Part shown: piece after piece, positions 19,541-32,688 of the stretch
How positions within the stretch are numbered: position 1 is the first letter of the stretch
Layout of the letters: the number at the start of each line of letters is the position of its first letter
Assembly (NCBI GenBank): GCA_022560025.1
Contig: JAFISE010000052.1
Span: 62,001 to 126,000, forward strand
DNA length: 64,000 nt
Direction of reading: 5' to 3'
Source of the DNA: Stagonosporopsis chrysanthemi
Taxonomy: Eukaryota; Ascomycota; Dothideomycetes; Pleosporales; Didymellaceae
The notes under the pieces: model-generated
Told to the model about the DNA's origin: nothing
What the model saw: only the letters and a program-made list of their open reading frames with translations
Databases searched by the model: none
Program-made: the position numbers and the translations under genes

Positions 19541-21118
19541 ATGGACCTCGATGATTGTACGTTGGTGCCCTATCATGCAAACTGCAGACTAACTAGAAAA
19601 GGGGTGACGAACTCGAACGAGTGTTTCGAAATCAACCTGTACCGACCAGGCTCTGCCGGCGACGAAGCCGTTGGCGAGACGTTCAATCCTAGCTTCACAC
19701 ACTCCGTGATCGACGAGAACGAGTCAATCGTTGGCTACAAGAACCCTAAGATCGAACTCGACTTTCGTACGAACGACCTAAAACCGAAGCTCAAAATTGC
19801 TTTCGATGCGCAGCTCGATCTGAAGAAGCTGTCGCCTGATCTAGACCAGGCCCAGGTTGACCTCTCGCCCGAGCTTTTTAGAGGAAATTTGCCAGACGAG
19901 GTGAAGGAGAGTGAATCTGAGCGCGATGCTGCAGTCTCGAAGGATTGGAAGCCACCAGGCCAGCTGATGCAGAGTTTCGATCTCCATGGCAAAAAATTCG
20001 AGATCTGGAAGGCGCCAATGCTGGATCCTGCCGCGAGACGAATATGGCTGAACATGAGGATACTGGTACTGCTGTTTATCGACGGCGCTACTATAGAAGG
20101 GCTAGACGACGAAGAGACCCTGGACCGCTGGTCGTTATACTTCCTCTACGAAGTGGAGTCGTCTGACATCTCTACTACGCCATACGTCCTCGCCGGCTTT
20201 TCTACATCCTACCGCACATGGGTGTTCCCTATCTCCAAGGTCGCACGCTACACGAAGCTGCTTCCAAACCCACCTCCCGAAAAACCAAACGGAGCTGTCG
20301 AGAAATACACTCCTCCTCGCTTGACACAAGATCCAACAACGTTTCAGTTCAACGACAAGCTCGACAGACTCCAGACATCTTCGAGGGAAAGAATCTCGCA
20401 GTTCTTGATCCTCCCTAACTATCAAGGCCAGTCCCTGGGATCGCGGTTGTACAATCTCATTTTTGAAGATCTTGCGAACAAACCCTTCATCTATGAAATT
20501 CCTGTCGAGGATCCAAGCGAGGAATTCGACGCCATGCGCGATTATTGCGACATCGTTTACCTGCGCAAGCTGCCTTCCTTCAACTCTCTCTCGTTGGCAT
20601 CCAGCCTGCCAACTGAATCTCTTCGCAAAGACTCCCCAATCCCTCGCGACCAAATCCTTGGTAACGGTGTCGACCTTGAGAACCTTAGACACGAAACAAA
20701 GATTGTCACGAGGCAATTCTACAGAATGGTGGAGCTTCATACTTTCTCGACTATCCCACCAAACCACCGCAGTCGAGCACGCATTACCCGCAAAGCCAAG
20801 AGCAGCAATGAGAACGACCGCAAATACTACTTCTGGCGGCTGGCCTTAAAGCACCGCATCTACATGCAGAACGCGGATGCATTGGACCAGATGGAAGTCA
20901 CAGAGAAGGTAGACAAGCTGGAAGCGGCTGTCGACAACCAGCAAGAAGAATTTGAGGAGAGGCTTCAAGGCATTGAGAAGCGGGAGAGGTGGGAGACGGG
21001 AGCAGCGAGAAGCAACGGATCCAAGAGTAAGCGAAAACGAGTCGTTGTTGAAGACGAAGACGACGATTGGGAGGACATGAATGCCGAATCTGTGGCGAGC
21101 AAAAAGCCCAGGGCATAA
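19541..21118 (+). CDS. HAT1: Histone acetyltransferase type B catalytic subunit Hat1
   Basis: Two exons: a 16-nt first exon 19541..19556 (MDLDD plus one base) and 19602..21118; the intron is 45 nt with GTACGT donor, gactaac branch site and AAAAG acceptor. Splicing gives MDLDDWVTNSNECFEINLYR; reading straight through would insert a non-homologous segment. Product 510 aa. Hat1, with its WD40 partner Hat2, acetylates new histone H4 at Lys5/Lys12 before chromatin deposition. Seen: the N-terminal Hat1 domain (GETFNPSFTHSVIDENE, VGYKNPKIELDF), RTWVFPISKVARY, the acetyl-CoA-binding segment QFLILPNYQGQSLGSRLYN (the RxxGxG-type loop of GNAT enzymes), and YEIPVEDPSEEFDAMRDYCD. The tail is a coiled coil and then a basic/acidic segment (KSKRKRVVVEDEDDDWEDM) that may be a nuclear signal. 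Confidence 0.93.
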   Translation: MDLDDCTLVPYHANCRLTRKGVTNSNECFEINLYRPGSAGDEAVGETFNPSFTHSVIDENESIVGYKNPKIELDFRTNDLKPKLKIAFDAQLDLKKLSPDLDQAQVDLSPELFRGNLPDEVKESESERDAAVSKDWKPPGQLMQSFDLHGKKFEIWKAPMLDPAARRIWLNMRILVLLFIDGATIEGLDDEETLDRWSLYFLYEVESSDISTTPYVLAGFSTSYRTWVFPISKVARYTKLLPNPPPEKPNGAVEKYTPPRLTQDPTTFQFNDKLDRLQTSSRERISQFLILPNYQGQSLGSRLYNLIFEDLANKPFIYEIPVEDPSEEFDAMRDYCDIVYLRKLPSFNSLSLASSLPTESLRKDSPIPRDQILGNGVDLENLRHETKIVTRQFYRMVELHTFSTIPPNHRSRARITRKAKSSNENDRKYYFWRLALKHRIYMQNADALDQMEVTEKVDKLEAAVDNQQEEFEERLQGIEKRERWETGAARSNGSKSKRKRVVVEDEDDDWEDMNAESVASKKPRA

Positions 21119-21645
21119 GGAGCACAAAAGCACTGCGGGAGTCAACGGCGTTGATTGAAGGGCCCTATCTGGCATTGATACCATTGAGTTGCTTGCTGAG
21201 CGTTTTCAAATGACATGAGCATGGTCTAGGATCGTTGACCCAAGAGGACGATCACTTGACGGAACAGACTCGAATCGATTGTTCTATTCCTTTTCTCCAT
21301 CTTGTGAAGCTTCAGCGTGAACATGACTGAATGTGATCAGGATAGAGTTTAGAAAGAGTCTGAGAGTACACATCAGCTTTTCCATGTGCTGTAGCTACAC
21401 TGCGGTAAATCACACACAGATATCCCAAGGGCTCCTTATGTCGTATGCTAAAAGCTGTCGACCATGACTTGGTTGCGGACAATACCCATGACCTCCGAGA
21501 TCGCGCAGGCGGGGTACAAACCTTACCTACCCCACCACCACCGCGCTCCAAATTTCCACCGCAGAGCCTCACCTCCAGCATCCTCTTCATATATTCGCGC
21601 CTCTCCACCTCTCTCAGGCTTGCAACAGACCTCAAATACCACTAA
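21119..21645. other. Intergenic, HAT1 3' flank and ADE8 promoter
   Basis: 527 bp with no supported gene. The last 100 bases before ADE8 are C- and T-rich. Confidence 0.35.
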
Positions 21646-22346
21646 ATGACGCAGCGAAACCTCACAGTCCTTATTTCGGGCAACGGCTCGAATCTACAAG
21701 CCCTGATCGACGCGTGCAACACCGACGCGCTGCCAAACACCAAGATCGTACATGTAATCTCCAAGTACGACGCCCTCCCCACACTCCAAGAAGAAAGATG
21801 GTACTAACTTTTTCTGTGCGTAGCCGCAAAGCAGCCTACGGTCTCCAACGCGCCTCCACAGCCGGAATAAAAACTTCGTACCACAACCTCGTCCCCTACA
21901 AAAGGTCGAACCCCTCAGACCTCGACACCGCACGCTCTCAATATGACGCCGACCTCGCCAAAATCATCCTCGACCACGATGTCAAAACAGACCTCATCGT
22001 TTGCGCGGGCTGGATGCACATTGTGACCCCCTCGTTCCTCTCCCCAATCGCCGCGGCCAACGTGCCGATAATAAATCTGCATCCCGCGCTGCCGGGAGAG
22101 TTTGCTGGCGCGGGCGCGATTGAGCGCGCGTGGAAGGCGGGGAGGGAGGAGGGGTTGAAGAGGACGGGGATTATGATCCATGAGGTTATCGCGGAGGTGG
22201 ATGCGGGGGAGGCGATTGTGACCAAGGAGGTGGAGCTGAGGAAGGATGAGGGGCTCGAGGAGTTGGAGGAGAGGATACATGCTGAAGAGCATAAGTTGAT
22301 CGTGGAGGGGACGAGGATTAGGCTGGAGAGGTTGGGCACGGAGTGA
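21646..22346 (+). CDS. ADE8: Phosphoribosylglycinamide formyltransferase (GAR transformylase)
   Basis: Two exons: 21646..21764 and 21824..22346; 213 aa, the usual size of a monofunctional enzyme. It transfers a formyl group from 10-formyl-THF to GAR in step 3 of de novo purine synthesis, in the cytosol. Motifs: phosphate loop ISGNGSNLQAL (G12-N16); the catalytic triad Asn124 and His126 in INLHPALPGEF, and Asp166 in EVDAGEAI. The exon junction rebuilds Asn40 (HVIS-N-RKAAYGL), matching the SNRxxAxGL segment of the family. The second half is G-rich in base use, unlike the first half, but the reading frame and motifs are continuous. Nothing suggests a fusion to other purine enzymes. Confidence 0.94.
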
Positions 22347-22880
22347 GGGGTTATGGAGGGAATGAGGCGAGAGGGACGATATGATACCAAGAATTCGCAA
22401 AGCGTGGAAGGAGTTATGAAGAAGTTATGGCACATGCATTTACGAACGTCAGGTTGGAACAGGTATGGAATCTCATGTCACACCCAGCCCGAGAACAGCA
22501 GTCGAAGAATGAAAAATGGGTATTCAATACGTTAAACGCCGAAGCTCCATGCTCATGCTCATGATCTCGTAACGCATCGCTAACCCAATCGCTCATCTCC
22601 TTTCGCCGACGCTATGCTATGAATGCTGATATCCCCAAGGCCATGAAGCTCGTCGTCTCGTCGTGGACTCAAGCGCCTAAACTCCATCGTATGCTTCCTC
22701 TCGCGCAAATCAAAAATCAATGTCATAAGTTCGTGAAGCCTGCAGCTCGGGCTGGCTTGGGACGTGGACAGCCGAGTGGTATCCAATCTCTGGATCACGA
22801 CATCGCAGGACCTCTGTGACGTTCCTGGCACTTCCTGTCGGGCTTAGACGACCTGTGTAGAGTCGCAGTCAACGGACAAT
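22347..22880. other. Convergent intergenic region, ADE8 / ubiquitin protease
   Basis: 534 bp between two 3' ends; no coding-quality frame and no repeat. Confidence 0.35.
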
Positions 22881-25800
22881 TCAGGGATCAAGCAGCTCGA
22901 CATCATCAGACTCACTACCGTAGTCAGACGCATCGAACACTCCTTCACCCGGGCTTGGTGGCTCGACCTCAGGTAGCGTGCGCACTCGCGACTCCACTTC
23001 GATCCGCCATTGATAGACCAGTGCCCTATCGACAGTATCCTTGTATCTGGCAAGGTGCGTGTCCTCGCTCTGGTCCAACTCGTATAACAGCGAAACGAGA
23101 AATTTGCCGGTGTCGAGCAGATGGGACAATCGCATCCGTGGCATGCCCGCACCAAGTTCGTACGCAATTCGCTTGATGATCTCAGCAACAGTAGCTCGGG
23201 CGCATTGGTACGCATGGTTCAAGTGCTGAGAATCCTCCATGTATGTAGTGTAAAGATCACAAATGAACTCGTGCGTGCCAGAACCAATGCTTTCATCGAA
23301 GTAAAGAAGGAGCGCGCTGGCGTACTTGAGGCTCCGGGTGATGAGATACCCGTGCACGTCCGCAGTTGCAAGATGTGTGTCGCGCAAATTGAAAGCATGC
23401 TGGAGAAATCGCAAAATATCGCCCCCATTAGGAGCAGATTTTTCATCGCCCAGCTGTTCAAGTGTTGCAACGGTATCGATCACAGCGTCGCATACTTTTT
23501 TGAGAGCATCCACGCTGGACACAGCCTCACAGTAGCTTGAAGCCACTCGGATGTATGGGTCGCAGTAAGGGTTACTAAGCTCACTAATGCCCTGGATAAT
23601 CATAGTGGTGATGTCGCGCCGAGTATGAACGTCGGTGGCTCTGGTCAGCCACTTGACTATCTCACCGGGATAGAAAGATTCCGTCTCCAATGGATCAAAC
23701 ACTTCGATCATCTTGTCAATGACTGCAAATGCCTTGTGTTCGCTGTGCCAACACAGCAGTAGAGACTTTTCCATTGACGTGAGCGGGAACACCATGTGCT
23801 CCTTGTCAATGTTTACCATCCGATCTCCAGCAACAGAGGTCGGAAGGTTCATATCCATACACGAAAGTAGGGTGGATACGAAGCCTATAAGCCTATTGAA
23901 GACACCAGTCCTCTTCTGGAAGGCTCGAAGAAAGTCGACGTTTCCATCCACAAGTTGGGGGCGGACATGCATACAGAAAAGTCGGAGGCAGAAGACCAAC
24001 AATCCAGTATCAAGCAAGGCAGCGACCTCAAGATGACCCAGCTCGGCAATCTGGGTCAGCAACAGATACAGATCATCCCAAGCCCTGGTAATTTTTGCTG
24101 AGTTTTCTGCGAGTATGGCGAGTCTTTTTGCAATCGGGACGAGGACTCCGATTTCCTCATCTGCATCTGAGGCATAGTCGCTGTCTGCAGTCGTGGTACA
24201 TAAGTACACATCTGTTTCTCGCAGGTACCTAAGGCAGTCAACCAGGAATGACCTCGTCTGCGATCTGACGCTCGAGTGGGGGCATCGCAATAGCAAGTTG
24301 TAAAGTGCCTCTTCGTCTTTTGCAAGCCACGAAAGGACAGCAATACAGCACATCTTGCACGACAAGACAGTTCGTCGAAGGTGCGTAATAGCCTCCTCGA
24401 AGATGCTAGTTGTTGGTTGACGCCATACTATGCGCCCAAGATGTGCTAAGAAAATATCGATCGCACATGACTCGTACTCGTGGGACTCCGAACAGGTCCC
24501 GTTAGTGATTTTTCGTGATGCGCCATGCAAATGTCGGACGAATGCCGAGTGGTGAGGATCGAAGAGACAGTACTCGCGGATGAAGGTGTCATTCGTAACG
24601 TCGATGTCGTGCTGGATTGACAGAGGAACTTCGACTTGAGGCGGCTGTGTCTGATGGGAGATGACCCATTCTTGTTGGTCAATTGCGATGGCCGTCCGTC
24701 GCTGGTAGAATAGCATGTACGCGGAGTACATCTTGTACTGGCGAGTGTAGCCATCCTCAACAACGCCACCAAATGCTTTTTGTGGTATCTCCGCCGGATC
24801 AAAGGGATCGACCTGCTCATCGTTGAAATTGAGCCAGGTAGGTGAGGCATCGCCGGACGGTCCAGGCCTCTTTCTAATGTAAGAATAATAATGGCCATTC
24901 TCACAATTGCCGAAATGTACGACAACACCAACAAGGTCAAAGACGTCTGGTTTGTGCGGCTTTGTAGGTTCACCGAGATGATCGACGTTGTAGAGTCCAA
25001 TGTCGATTGACTCCGGGAAGGCAAAATATTCGTGGACCTTCTTCCGGCTGAAGTCGGTCAGGTCGAAGTCGAATCGCTTCAAATGAAAGATGAGATTGTC
25101 TGGGGCAGACTTGAGGCATGTCCTACAACAGTCAGCCATTTCTTACTTAAGTTGAGGGGATTTGCTTACCGTTTTACAGCATCGACAAACTTGCCGCCAC
25201 AAGACTCGCACTTGTATTTGTTGTCTCCCTCCATGACATCGCCTTGAACAAATGCTTGGAGACTCTCTTGAAGGTTCGATTTGCCTTGGACGTCGCACTG
25301 CAGAGCAAAAAATGAATCCGCGCGTTCAGACACATGCTTACACTCTTTCGACTTGACCTGCTGTAGCATCTGTCCGCCATAAAAATTGCGAAAACGACGT
25401 TTGTCGTGTTCGTTGACAAGCTGTGCTTCCCATTGGTCGAAGAGGAGATTGTAAAATTCGTCCGCGTCCATCTGCACAGAGATGTCGATTGGTGTTTTGT
25501 CCAATGTCCGTACACATTCTGCAAAGGGCCGTGGGTCGGCAGACTTTCGGTATGAGTTCTGCATTGTCGCAAATAGTTTTTGCGTCTCCAACAATAGTCG
25601 TTGCGAGCCATCGCCGTCATGGACCTCAAGGCCTAGCATGAATCGTCTGAACTCCAGGTTCATGAACAGTTGGGCCAGTAAAGAGTTCATATAGCATATG
25701 GCCCGAGGATTATAGAGCCCAACATAGCCAGTCCGAGAACGCACTTCTGTAGCACGGTCAACTGAGACATTATGCAGGACGTTATAAACCGGTCTGTTCT

Positions 25801-28800
25801 CAACATCGCCAGCTAGTCGAAGCAGCCGCTCGTAAGTGTGACCGTCATCTGCTAATGCTAGCATAAGGTCGTAGAGCTCACTTCGAGTGATGCTGTTAAG
25901 GATCGGAACTGAGATTGATTCAAGGTCGACGTTCTCCTGTAACATGAGTTCCACAGGCGCTAGACTGTCTGATATGAACGAAGCGTTTTTTACGCATGGC
26001 TCGGTACGAACATACCTGGTGAACAGGAACTTCTGAAAAATCAAAGTGATAAGTGAGCCAACATTCAATGGGCGTTTGTATGACTTCAGAGAAGGCACAA
26101 GACACAGCAGCAGCTTGGTAAATCCCAAGACAACGTTGTCGGCATCGTACCGGCCAGGTACCTCGATGTGGTTGTAAGCTAACAAACAGGAGCTCCAACT
26201 CCGCAGCAGCGAGCGCGAATTTTCTTCACTGCGATGGTGCTCATCATAGACTCGGAAGACGTGCTGCGCAAGTTCGAAGACCTGGATCGACTGCTCGGCT
26301 TCTTGTACTGTTTCAGGCAGGATTCTTGCGATGGCTGTCCAGTAGCGTGAAGCGATGTCGGCTGCATCCAAGGGACACGATGATGGAAGATGTCCGCCGC
26401 ATACAGAAAGTACCTTTTGCTGAATACTTTGCCGTAGCGTTTCGCGTGTATCGGTCAGCAGAAGCGCTCGATGGATCTGATTAACTTGAGAGTGCTGCCA
26501 AAACGTCTCCCAGATTACTCTAGAGTATAAAGAAGCCTCAAGAATTGTTGCATAGCTTTCGAGCGTGAATTTAGCAGCACCTGGAGTCTGATTTGCAGCC
26601 AAGAGAATGGATACCAGACGGTTGGCAAGTGCGGGCGCATCGGAGAAATACTCATTCGAAAGTTCGGCGGACGGTCGTTCTGCTGTTCATTAGGAGTCGG
26701 TCGCGCATAGTCAGCATAGCTGTTTTGAGCTCACCTCTCAAGAAGTCTAACGTAGCACTTATGAGCACGGCAGCAAGTGGTAATTTGTCAGCAATGGAGA
26801 TGTCTTCTCCAAGTAGCTCTGCACTGAGCAGGGCACGATCCAAGAGCCTGACAGCATTGATCAAGAAAGCTTCATCGAGTGATGACTACGTGAAGTCAGT
26901 ACTCGATCATATGACTTAAGTAGGTCTTTACTGACAGTACGTAGTTGACCTTTCAACTTGCTGTGTATCGCTTGAATTGCGTATTTCGATTGAAAGAACT
27001 TGCCAGGTGGGAGGAGGCTTTCGAGTGTTGCTTCTCCAGCCGTAACGCTGTTGGTGATCGTGCTTCGGTATGGAAATAAGGTTAAAAACCCGAAGAGCTG
27101 TATGTCCAGTAAGATATACTGCCGCACGAGTAGTGGCAGCTTGCTTACCAACTGACTTGTCGCGTCATCCGTATCCATCCATCCAAACATCTCGTCAAAG
27201 TGCTTGACCAGTTTCGTCTCGAATTCAGAAAAGCCTGCGGCAGGTGCATTCACAGCCTGCGCCGTCTCATCTCTTTGGACAGGTTGCACGAGAAGCTGTC
27301 CGTCGATATTGGCATCTGCGATCGTTTGATTGGCTCGTAGCGTTACGTCCAGCTTTTGACCTCCAGCGAAAAGGTTGACCTTCGAGCACTCCGTCGCACG
27401 ACACAATGCACGATACAGATCGGCGATTGTGCGGTCAGGGGCTATCGTTAAACTTTGCCTGTCATTTGCGAACTGATAGCGTATGGTGACAGCGTTCGAA
27501 ACCATCATCCCGGCATCCATTGACTCAACCTTTGAATCTGCTCTCCGACCACGATTGAATTCAGGCTTTTGTCGTACCATCTCAAGCATCAGTTTTAGAA
27601 ACATGAGGATGCGACTGAATCGCGTTTGGTTGTCTTGTCCGTTCTCACTGAGCCTGTTACGCAGCGCTGCGAAAGCCGATCTCAGTTCTTTCATGCATCG
27701 CTCAACCAATTCGATGTGGGCGATCTCGATGTCGGGAAAAGGGATTTGCTGATTACAAGGGACCTGTGTGTATCGAACAGCGAGGTCTCGGGCAGCGAGC
27801 TCTTCGATGGTCCCGGGCGGGCTGGAAAGGGCGAGAGACCAAAGAAGATCACCGCCAGGGATTTGTACAAGCGAGTGATCCACACCATCAATCTGAACGG
27901 TCCTGTGTGTCAAAGGGAAGTCGTAGTTGGCCACATAGTCATACAGACCGGGCGTGAAATACTGCGGGTCCATAGTTGGCACATATGTGGAGATCAGCTG
28001 CTGGCAAAAGTCATTTTCAGGCGCTGTTTTCACCACCCGAAGGAGCTTTTCCCATGCGGCATCGCGAGCTTGGTTTGACAAAGCCCGCTGACCGACGGTG
28101 TGATCCCATAAGCGGTGGTAAAGTTCTCTCGGTATCAGCTGACCGACACTACACACCAGGGATGCGAGAAGATCAAGTCGGTGCTGCAAAGCCAGGAGCT
28201 GGTGACGATGCTGGCCATTTGTTGCCTCCGATTCAACGAACGATGGCAGCTCCTCCACGATTTGACGTGCCGTATCTGCATTTTGCTGTAAAAGCATAAT
28301 GTTCGCGAATGTGCTCAGAATGAAGATAGTCCTCACCGACCCTGTGGCTTTGGTAGATCGTGCGTTGATTTGCTCCAGGCATCGCTCGTATATGGACTGC
28401 TGATCGGGCTCTGGTATACTACGAGCCATAAAGCGCAGCAGATCGTCAACTTCGGTGTTGAGATCTAGATCATGCTTGGTCGCGCCGTTTCTTGGTGCGG
28501 AATCTTGGAGTAGACGAACACATACATTCCAGGGTCGTGCAGACACGGCTCTCAAGGTCCAGTCTACAGATGCATTTCGGTCTAGAAGCCTGGTGGTTAG
28601 CTCTCGCAGGAAGCGTAGTATATCTGGCGTATAGCTTTCGACGGGCAAGTCGTGAAGCTTCATGCAAAAATAGAGGTGATCTGCAGGCTTCATCAAATTG
28701 ATGATGCTGGTGAGCATGGTCATGGTAGCTGTGACCATGCGCGGATCCGGGCTATGAGCCACAATATTCCAGACGGCGTCAGCTTGGCTGTCAACCCATC

Positions 28801-30613
28801 GATCAGTGACGACGAGAAACCCAGCCACATTTCCGCTCCGAGAGATCAACTGCGGATGCGAGTCTGCACTAATGATGTAGTCCACCACCCGCCCGTGCAG
28901 GAGTACGTCGGCCAGGTGTTTCAGCACAGGATGTTTGTCGGGTGAGCCCTGAATGTTGTATTCTTGGTACAAGCTCACAAGCGCTTCATCCATGAAGGTG
29001 ATGCTCATGACTCGCAGTTCCATTCTCCCTTTCACGATGTACTTGCGCAGCAAGTTGAATTTCCATGTGCTTGCAATCAATACGGGGAGAATCTCCTGTT
29101 GCTGTCGATAATCGATTTTGTTCGCTTTGATCTGAGCATCCGGAGGTGAGGAGGCACTTGGTGAGCCCCAGGCTTGCGTATCCAGTATTTCGTCCGCTAG
29201 GCTTTCGGCACTGCTGTCGCTCCACTGGCTGATCTCTTGCACCAAAGAAGAAAAGCACAGAACCAACTCCCTGGCCATACTAGCATCGACTATCTTTGCG
29301 GGTTCTTGTAAATCTGCAGAGTACTTTCGAAAGAATGATAGTATCCCGCTGTAAAAGTCCTCTGGATCAATGCCACCGCGAGCTGCTGAGTCTTGACAGA
29401 CTGTCCAGCCCAAGGTTCCGAGAATCTGGCACATGTACAGCGCAATCTGGCTTTGTAGTATCATCGGTAGCTTGCCAAAGGCTTCGTCAGCTAATCCCAA
29501 AATATTCCGAGCGCCTTCAGCAACGAGGAAGGCGGCGTGGAGGCGGTTTCCCATCTCCCGTGTGTCGATATCATGTTGTTTGCGCAACAAATGAAACAAC
29601 GGGGCTCTCTCGGCGCGAAGGATCTGGTAAAGGTGACACAAATGTTTCTCGCTCATCAGGGGGGAAGAGTAGGTTTCCTCGGAGCGCGATTGTTCAAGCA
29701 AAAGTGTGTCGACAAGGAACAATTGCGAACACAGCCTGACGTAGGCGCTGAAAAAGTGGGAGAATGCCTCATCCACAGCCACATCATCGCGAAAGTCGTC
29801 ACCAAATGGGTATCTGCACAGGTCATCATCTCGCGCAGAATTCAAAGCAGTCATCCAAAGGTACCTCCGCTTCAGAAGCTTTTCAACTAGGTCCGCGAAG
29901 TCGATCCAGAAAGCTGCCCTGCTCACGTAGAAGCTCTGAAGATGCTCCGAAGTGTCTTCAGGAAGGCACTGAAGCCACTGAGCTAGCAAGGGAAGAAGGT
30001 CAAAAGGGATGTCTTGATCTGGACAGTGTAAGCAATGATAGCATGGCAATGTCTCGTGTAGTTTCAACTCACTCTTCTGTACGTGGTCGGTCATAATATG
30101 CAGCGTCTGCAGTGAACTCCTATGGCGTTCGTGGTAAGGAAATTGCCGGAAGACATCTTCAGCACTGAGGTGTACTGTGATGCTCGTTGACGGATCATCA
30201 TCGTCGTCATCCAAGATCTCAATGACAGGCGGACTTGTAGAGTCGTCTCTGGCACCATCTAGCATCGCGAGCGAATGATTCGATGCAGGTACTGGTGACT
30301 GTTCGCTGGAGGGTTCTGCCGCAATTTGCTTATGCTCTGGCTCTACTGTGGGCGAGGGAGATGGTGGCGAATGCTCTCGTATGGTCATAGCAACCATCTC
30401 TTTGTGCGGCGATGTGATTGCTCTGCTTGGCGAGTCTGATTCGGTCGATATTGCGCGCATAATGGCACCGCCGCCGTCCAGGCGCTGGCGTTTGCGAGTA
30501 AACTTGTCGTCTGCGTCTTTAACAGGGTCGCGGCGTGCCGGCGAGGGTGAGGTGGAGGCTGCTTGCTCATCTGCAGCATGGGACTGCTCTATATTTTGAT
30601 ACTGCGCGCTCAT
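22881..30613 (-). CDS. Giant ubiquitin-specific protease (USP9X/USP34-like)
   Basis: I join five exon blocks into one gene: 30613..26936, 26885..26735, 26679..25170, 25122..22881, with one more likely intron inside the first block (30073..30020, 54 nt, in frame, GTGAGT..CCAG). The product is about 2,510-2,525 aa. Large USPs of this type remove ubiquitin from substrates. The first ~1,250 residues are helical repeat-like with an acidic/disordered N-terminus and a segment with a ubiquitin-like look (SLTIAPDRTIADLYRALCRA). The catalytic core lies in the third and fourth blocks: Cys box GLYNPRAICYMNSLLAQLF (codon near 25696), a CxxC zinc-ribbon half (CESCGGKF), FHLKRFDFDL, and the His box ENGHYYSYI followed by WLNFNDEQV. 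Cys, His and Asn/Asp are all present, so it should be active. The C-terminal ~550 residues are helical. It starts opposite POP3. Confidence 0.88.
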
Positions 30614-31165
30614 GGCTGAGTGAGCTGGCACAACAACGGCTTGTTTGCGCGGGCGAGTTTGGCGTGGCCGTTGTGGCAGGCACAGGCAACAGTTGCAGCT
30701 GCAGGTCCAGCCTTACTGGGCAAGGACCGCGTGCGGAAAGGTGGGGGACGCGTGAGTGAGCGACAACATGAGCTGCAGCTACGTCAGATCACTCTCGAAA
30801 GGTTGAATTAAATGCAATACCGATTGCGCTGTCGAAGTGGAGAGCTACTGAACGCGTCTCTAATTCACGAAGTTCGCGGGGCAGCTCGTTGGACGTCATC
30901 GCCCATTGGAGGACGGACGAGCACGCTAGACTAGCTTAGCGTATCACCTGTGCGCGTGTGCGGACCTCCGAGGCAGGCAGACTCCACTTCACTTTTTTCC
31001 AGGTTGCATGGACAGCAAAACCGACTTATGTTAGACGCTTTTCGTCTCCACCAAAGCCTTAATATCGTGTTCCCCGCTGTCGTTCGATTCAACAGTACTG
31101 TGGCTCTGGGCGTTCACATCACCTGCAAACATATTCGGCAATCAGAGGACAATTTCACACGCGAC
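30614..31165. other. Divergent promoter region, ubiquitin protease / POP3
   Basis: 552 bp. An open plus-strand frame at 30950-31252 overlaps the true POP3 start in another frame and is not coding. No TATA box stands out. Confidence 0.35.
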
Positions 31166-32079
31166 ATGGCACCGCCAACGAAGAAGCCTGCCAAGCCTGT
31201 CTTCAAAACGTCTTCGCCTTTCACAGAGACGAAATGGTTTGTTCGTGGATGATATGCTGTTAGGCGCTTGCTGAGAACCATAGGCCGTCGATCTCAACTG
31301 AAGACCAAGAAGTGATCACGGAATTGTTGTGCAAGTAGGTAAGAACTCCGGTCCTCTGTGCTTGCAATGCTCGAGATAAGACACTTGATGTGAGAGCTTG
31401 CTTCGGCTGTTATTTACATAAGGATGGAGCCCAAAGATCGCTTCTAACTTTGTGCAGTCTACTGACACCGCTTGGGGATCATCGGAGAGCACACTCACAA
31501 CCTTCGAAAGGCAAAAAACGAAAGAGAAACACAAGGCCTTCCTCAGATGAATCTCCCACACTGTCACCACCAGCTATCGGATCACATCTGCTTATAGGCC
31601 TTAACAGCGTCACGAGACACCTTGAAACCTTGGCCGCCAGTACTGCGCCGCCTACCGTACCAGTCAAAGATCCGACCGCCAATGGGCAAAATCAGATGAT
31701 CCCAGAAGGTGACGCCGGGCAGCAGTCGGCGACGTCGCTCAGGCCTCTGAGTGTCATCATCCTCACTCATCCGCAGCCATCACTCTCCCCATCACACGCC
31801 CAGGTGCCAACACTGGTCCACCTTGCTGCAATGCGACCGAACTCAAACTCCAAAACATTGGAAGCCGCACGCCTTGTAGCTCTTCCCACCTTGAGTGACA
31901 CCCGATTCGCAAGTGTGCTGCATATACCACGAGTCGGCGCGATTGGCATCTTTGAGGGCGCACCGGGTGCAAAAGCACTGGAAGATTATGTAAGGAAGCA
32001 CGTGGACTTGACCGAATGTGCGTGGATAGAAGAGGCTAATTCACCGGAATGGCGAGGGCTGAATGTTCAGCAGGCTTGA
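31166..32079 (+). CDS. POP3: RNase P/MRP protein subunit Pop3
   Basis: Three exons: 31166..31236, 31284..31334, 31458..32079; 247 aa. Pop3 is a small protein of nuclear RNase P (tRNA 5' maturation) and RNase MRP (rRNA processing), related to the L7Ae-fold Rpp38. Spliced sequence opens MAPPTKKPAKPVFKTSSPF-TETKWPSISTEDQEVITELLCN-LLTPLGDHRR, which has the family pattern of a W/P turn, DQxxILxLL and L(L/I)xPxGxHR. A basic segment SKGKKRKRNTR follows, then IGLNSVTRHLETLA (L7Ae-like helix), LSVIILTHPQPS, and LVALPTLSDTRFASVLHIPRVGAIGI. The first intron has an unusual GTTTGT donor, chosen because it preserves frame and homology; the second (123 nt, GTAGGT donor, TTTGTGCAG acceptor) is standard. Confidence 0.82.
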
Positions 32080-32688
32080 AGGCCGTCTCTTTCCTGCCTC
32101 ATGGTCAAAGTTTACAACAAGTCGAGGCTCACCTGGGGTTGTGGTGTTGCGGCAGCCATCTTGCAGATATCCTAGCCTACAGCGTCACGTCTAGCTTGGC
32201 TTTCCTCGGCAACTAAGCGACAAAGACAAGGAATCGGAACAGAACCCCAAATAACACCTCAGAAAGGTGTACGAAGGGACGCTGCTACGTGACTTTCAGT
32301 AATATCACTGGTATCACCACGCACCCAATCTCACTGTATAGCGACACTGGTGCTGCGGTTGGATCGTTCTTTGTTTATTTCAGAAACAAAGCTGCAAGAG
32401 CCCTTATGCCTGCTTCTTAATCGATCATATTGTGGCTAAGGACCTATGGCATCACATTCGAATGTCCCATTGGTTACTTCAATGATTCCGATCGTTGCGT
32501 TTGTCAGATGAACGACATCTAAGGATACATGTTCCGTTGTCCTAGCTTACATTGGTCACAAGGTAAACCCCGTGAATACTGGCCAGTGATGCGTTTCTTG
32601 ATTTATCACGATTATGAGATTGCATCACTTCCGACCATTCCATTTTGGTGATTGGCTTTCTCACTGCTCGCACTCAAGAGTTCGCTCT
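32080..32688. other. Gene-poor stretch
   Basis: 609 bp of AT-richer DNA downstream of POP3. I see no gene. It is part of a roughly 1.8-kb region (32.1-33.9 kb) whose only supported frame is the small zinc-ribbon protein. Confidence 0.35.
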
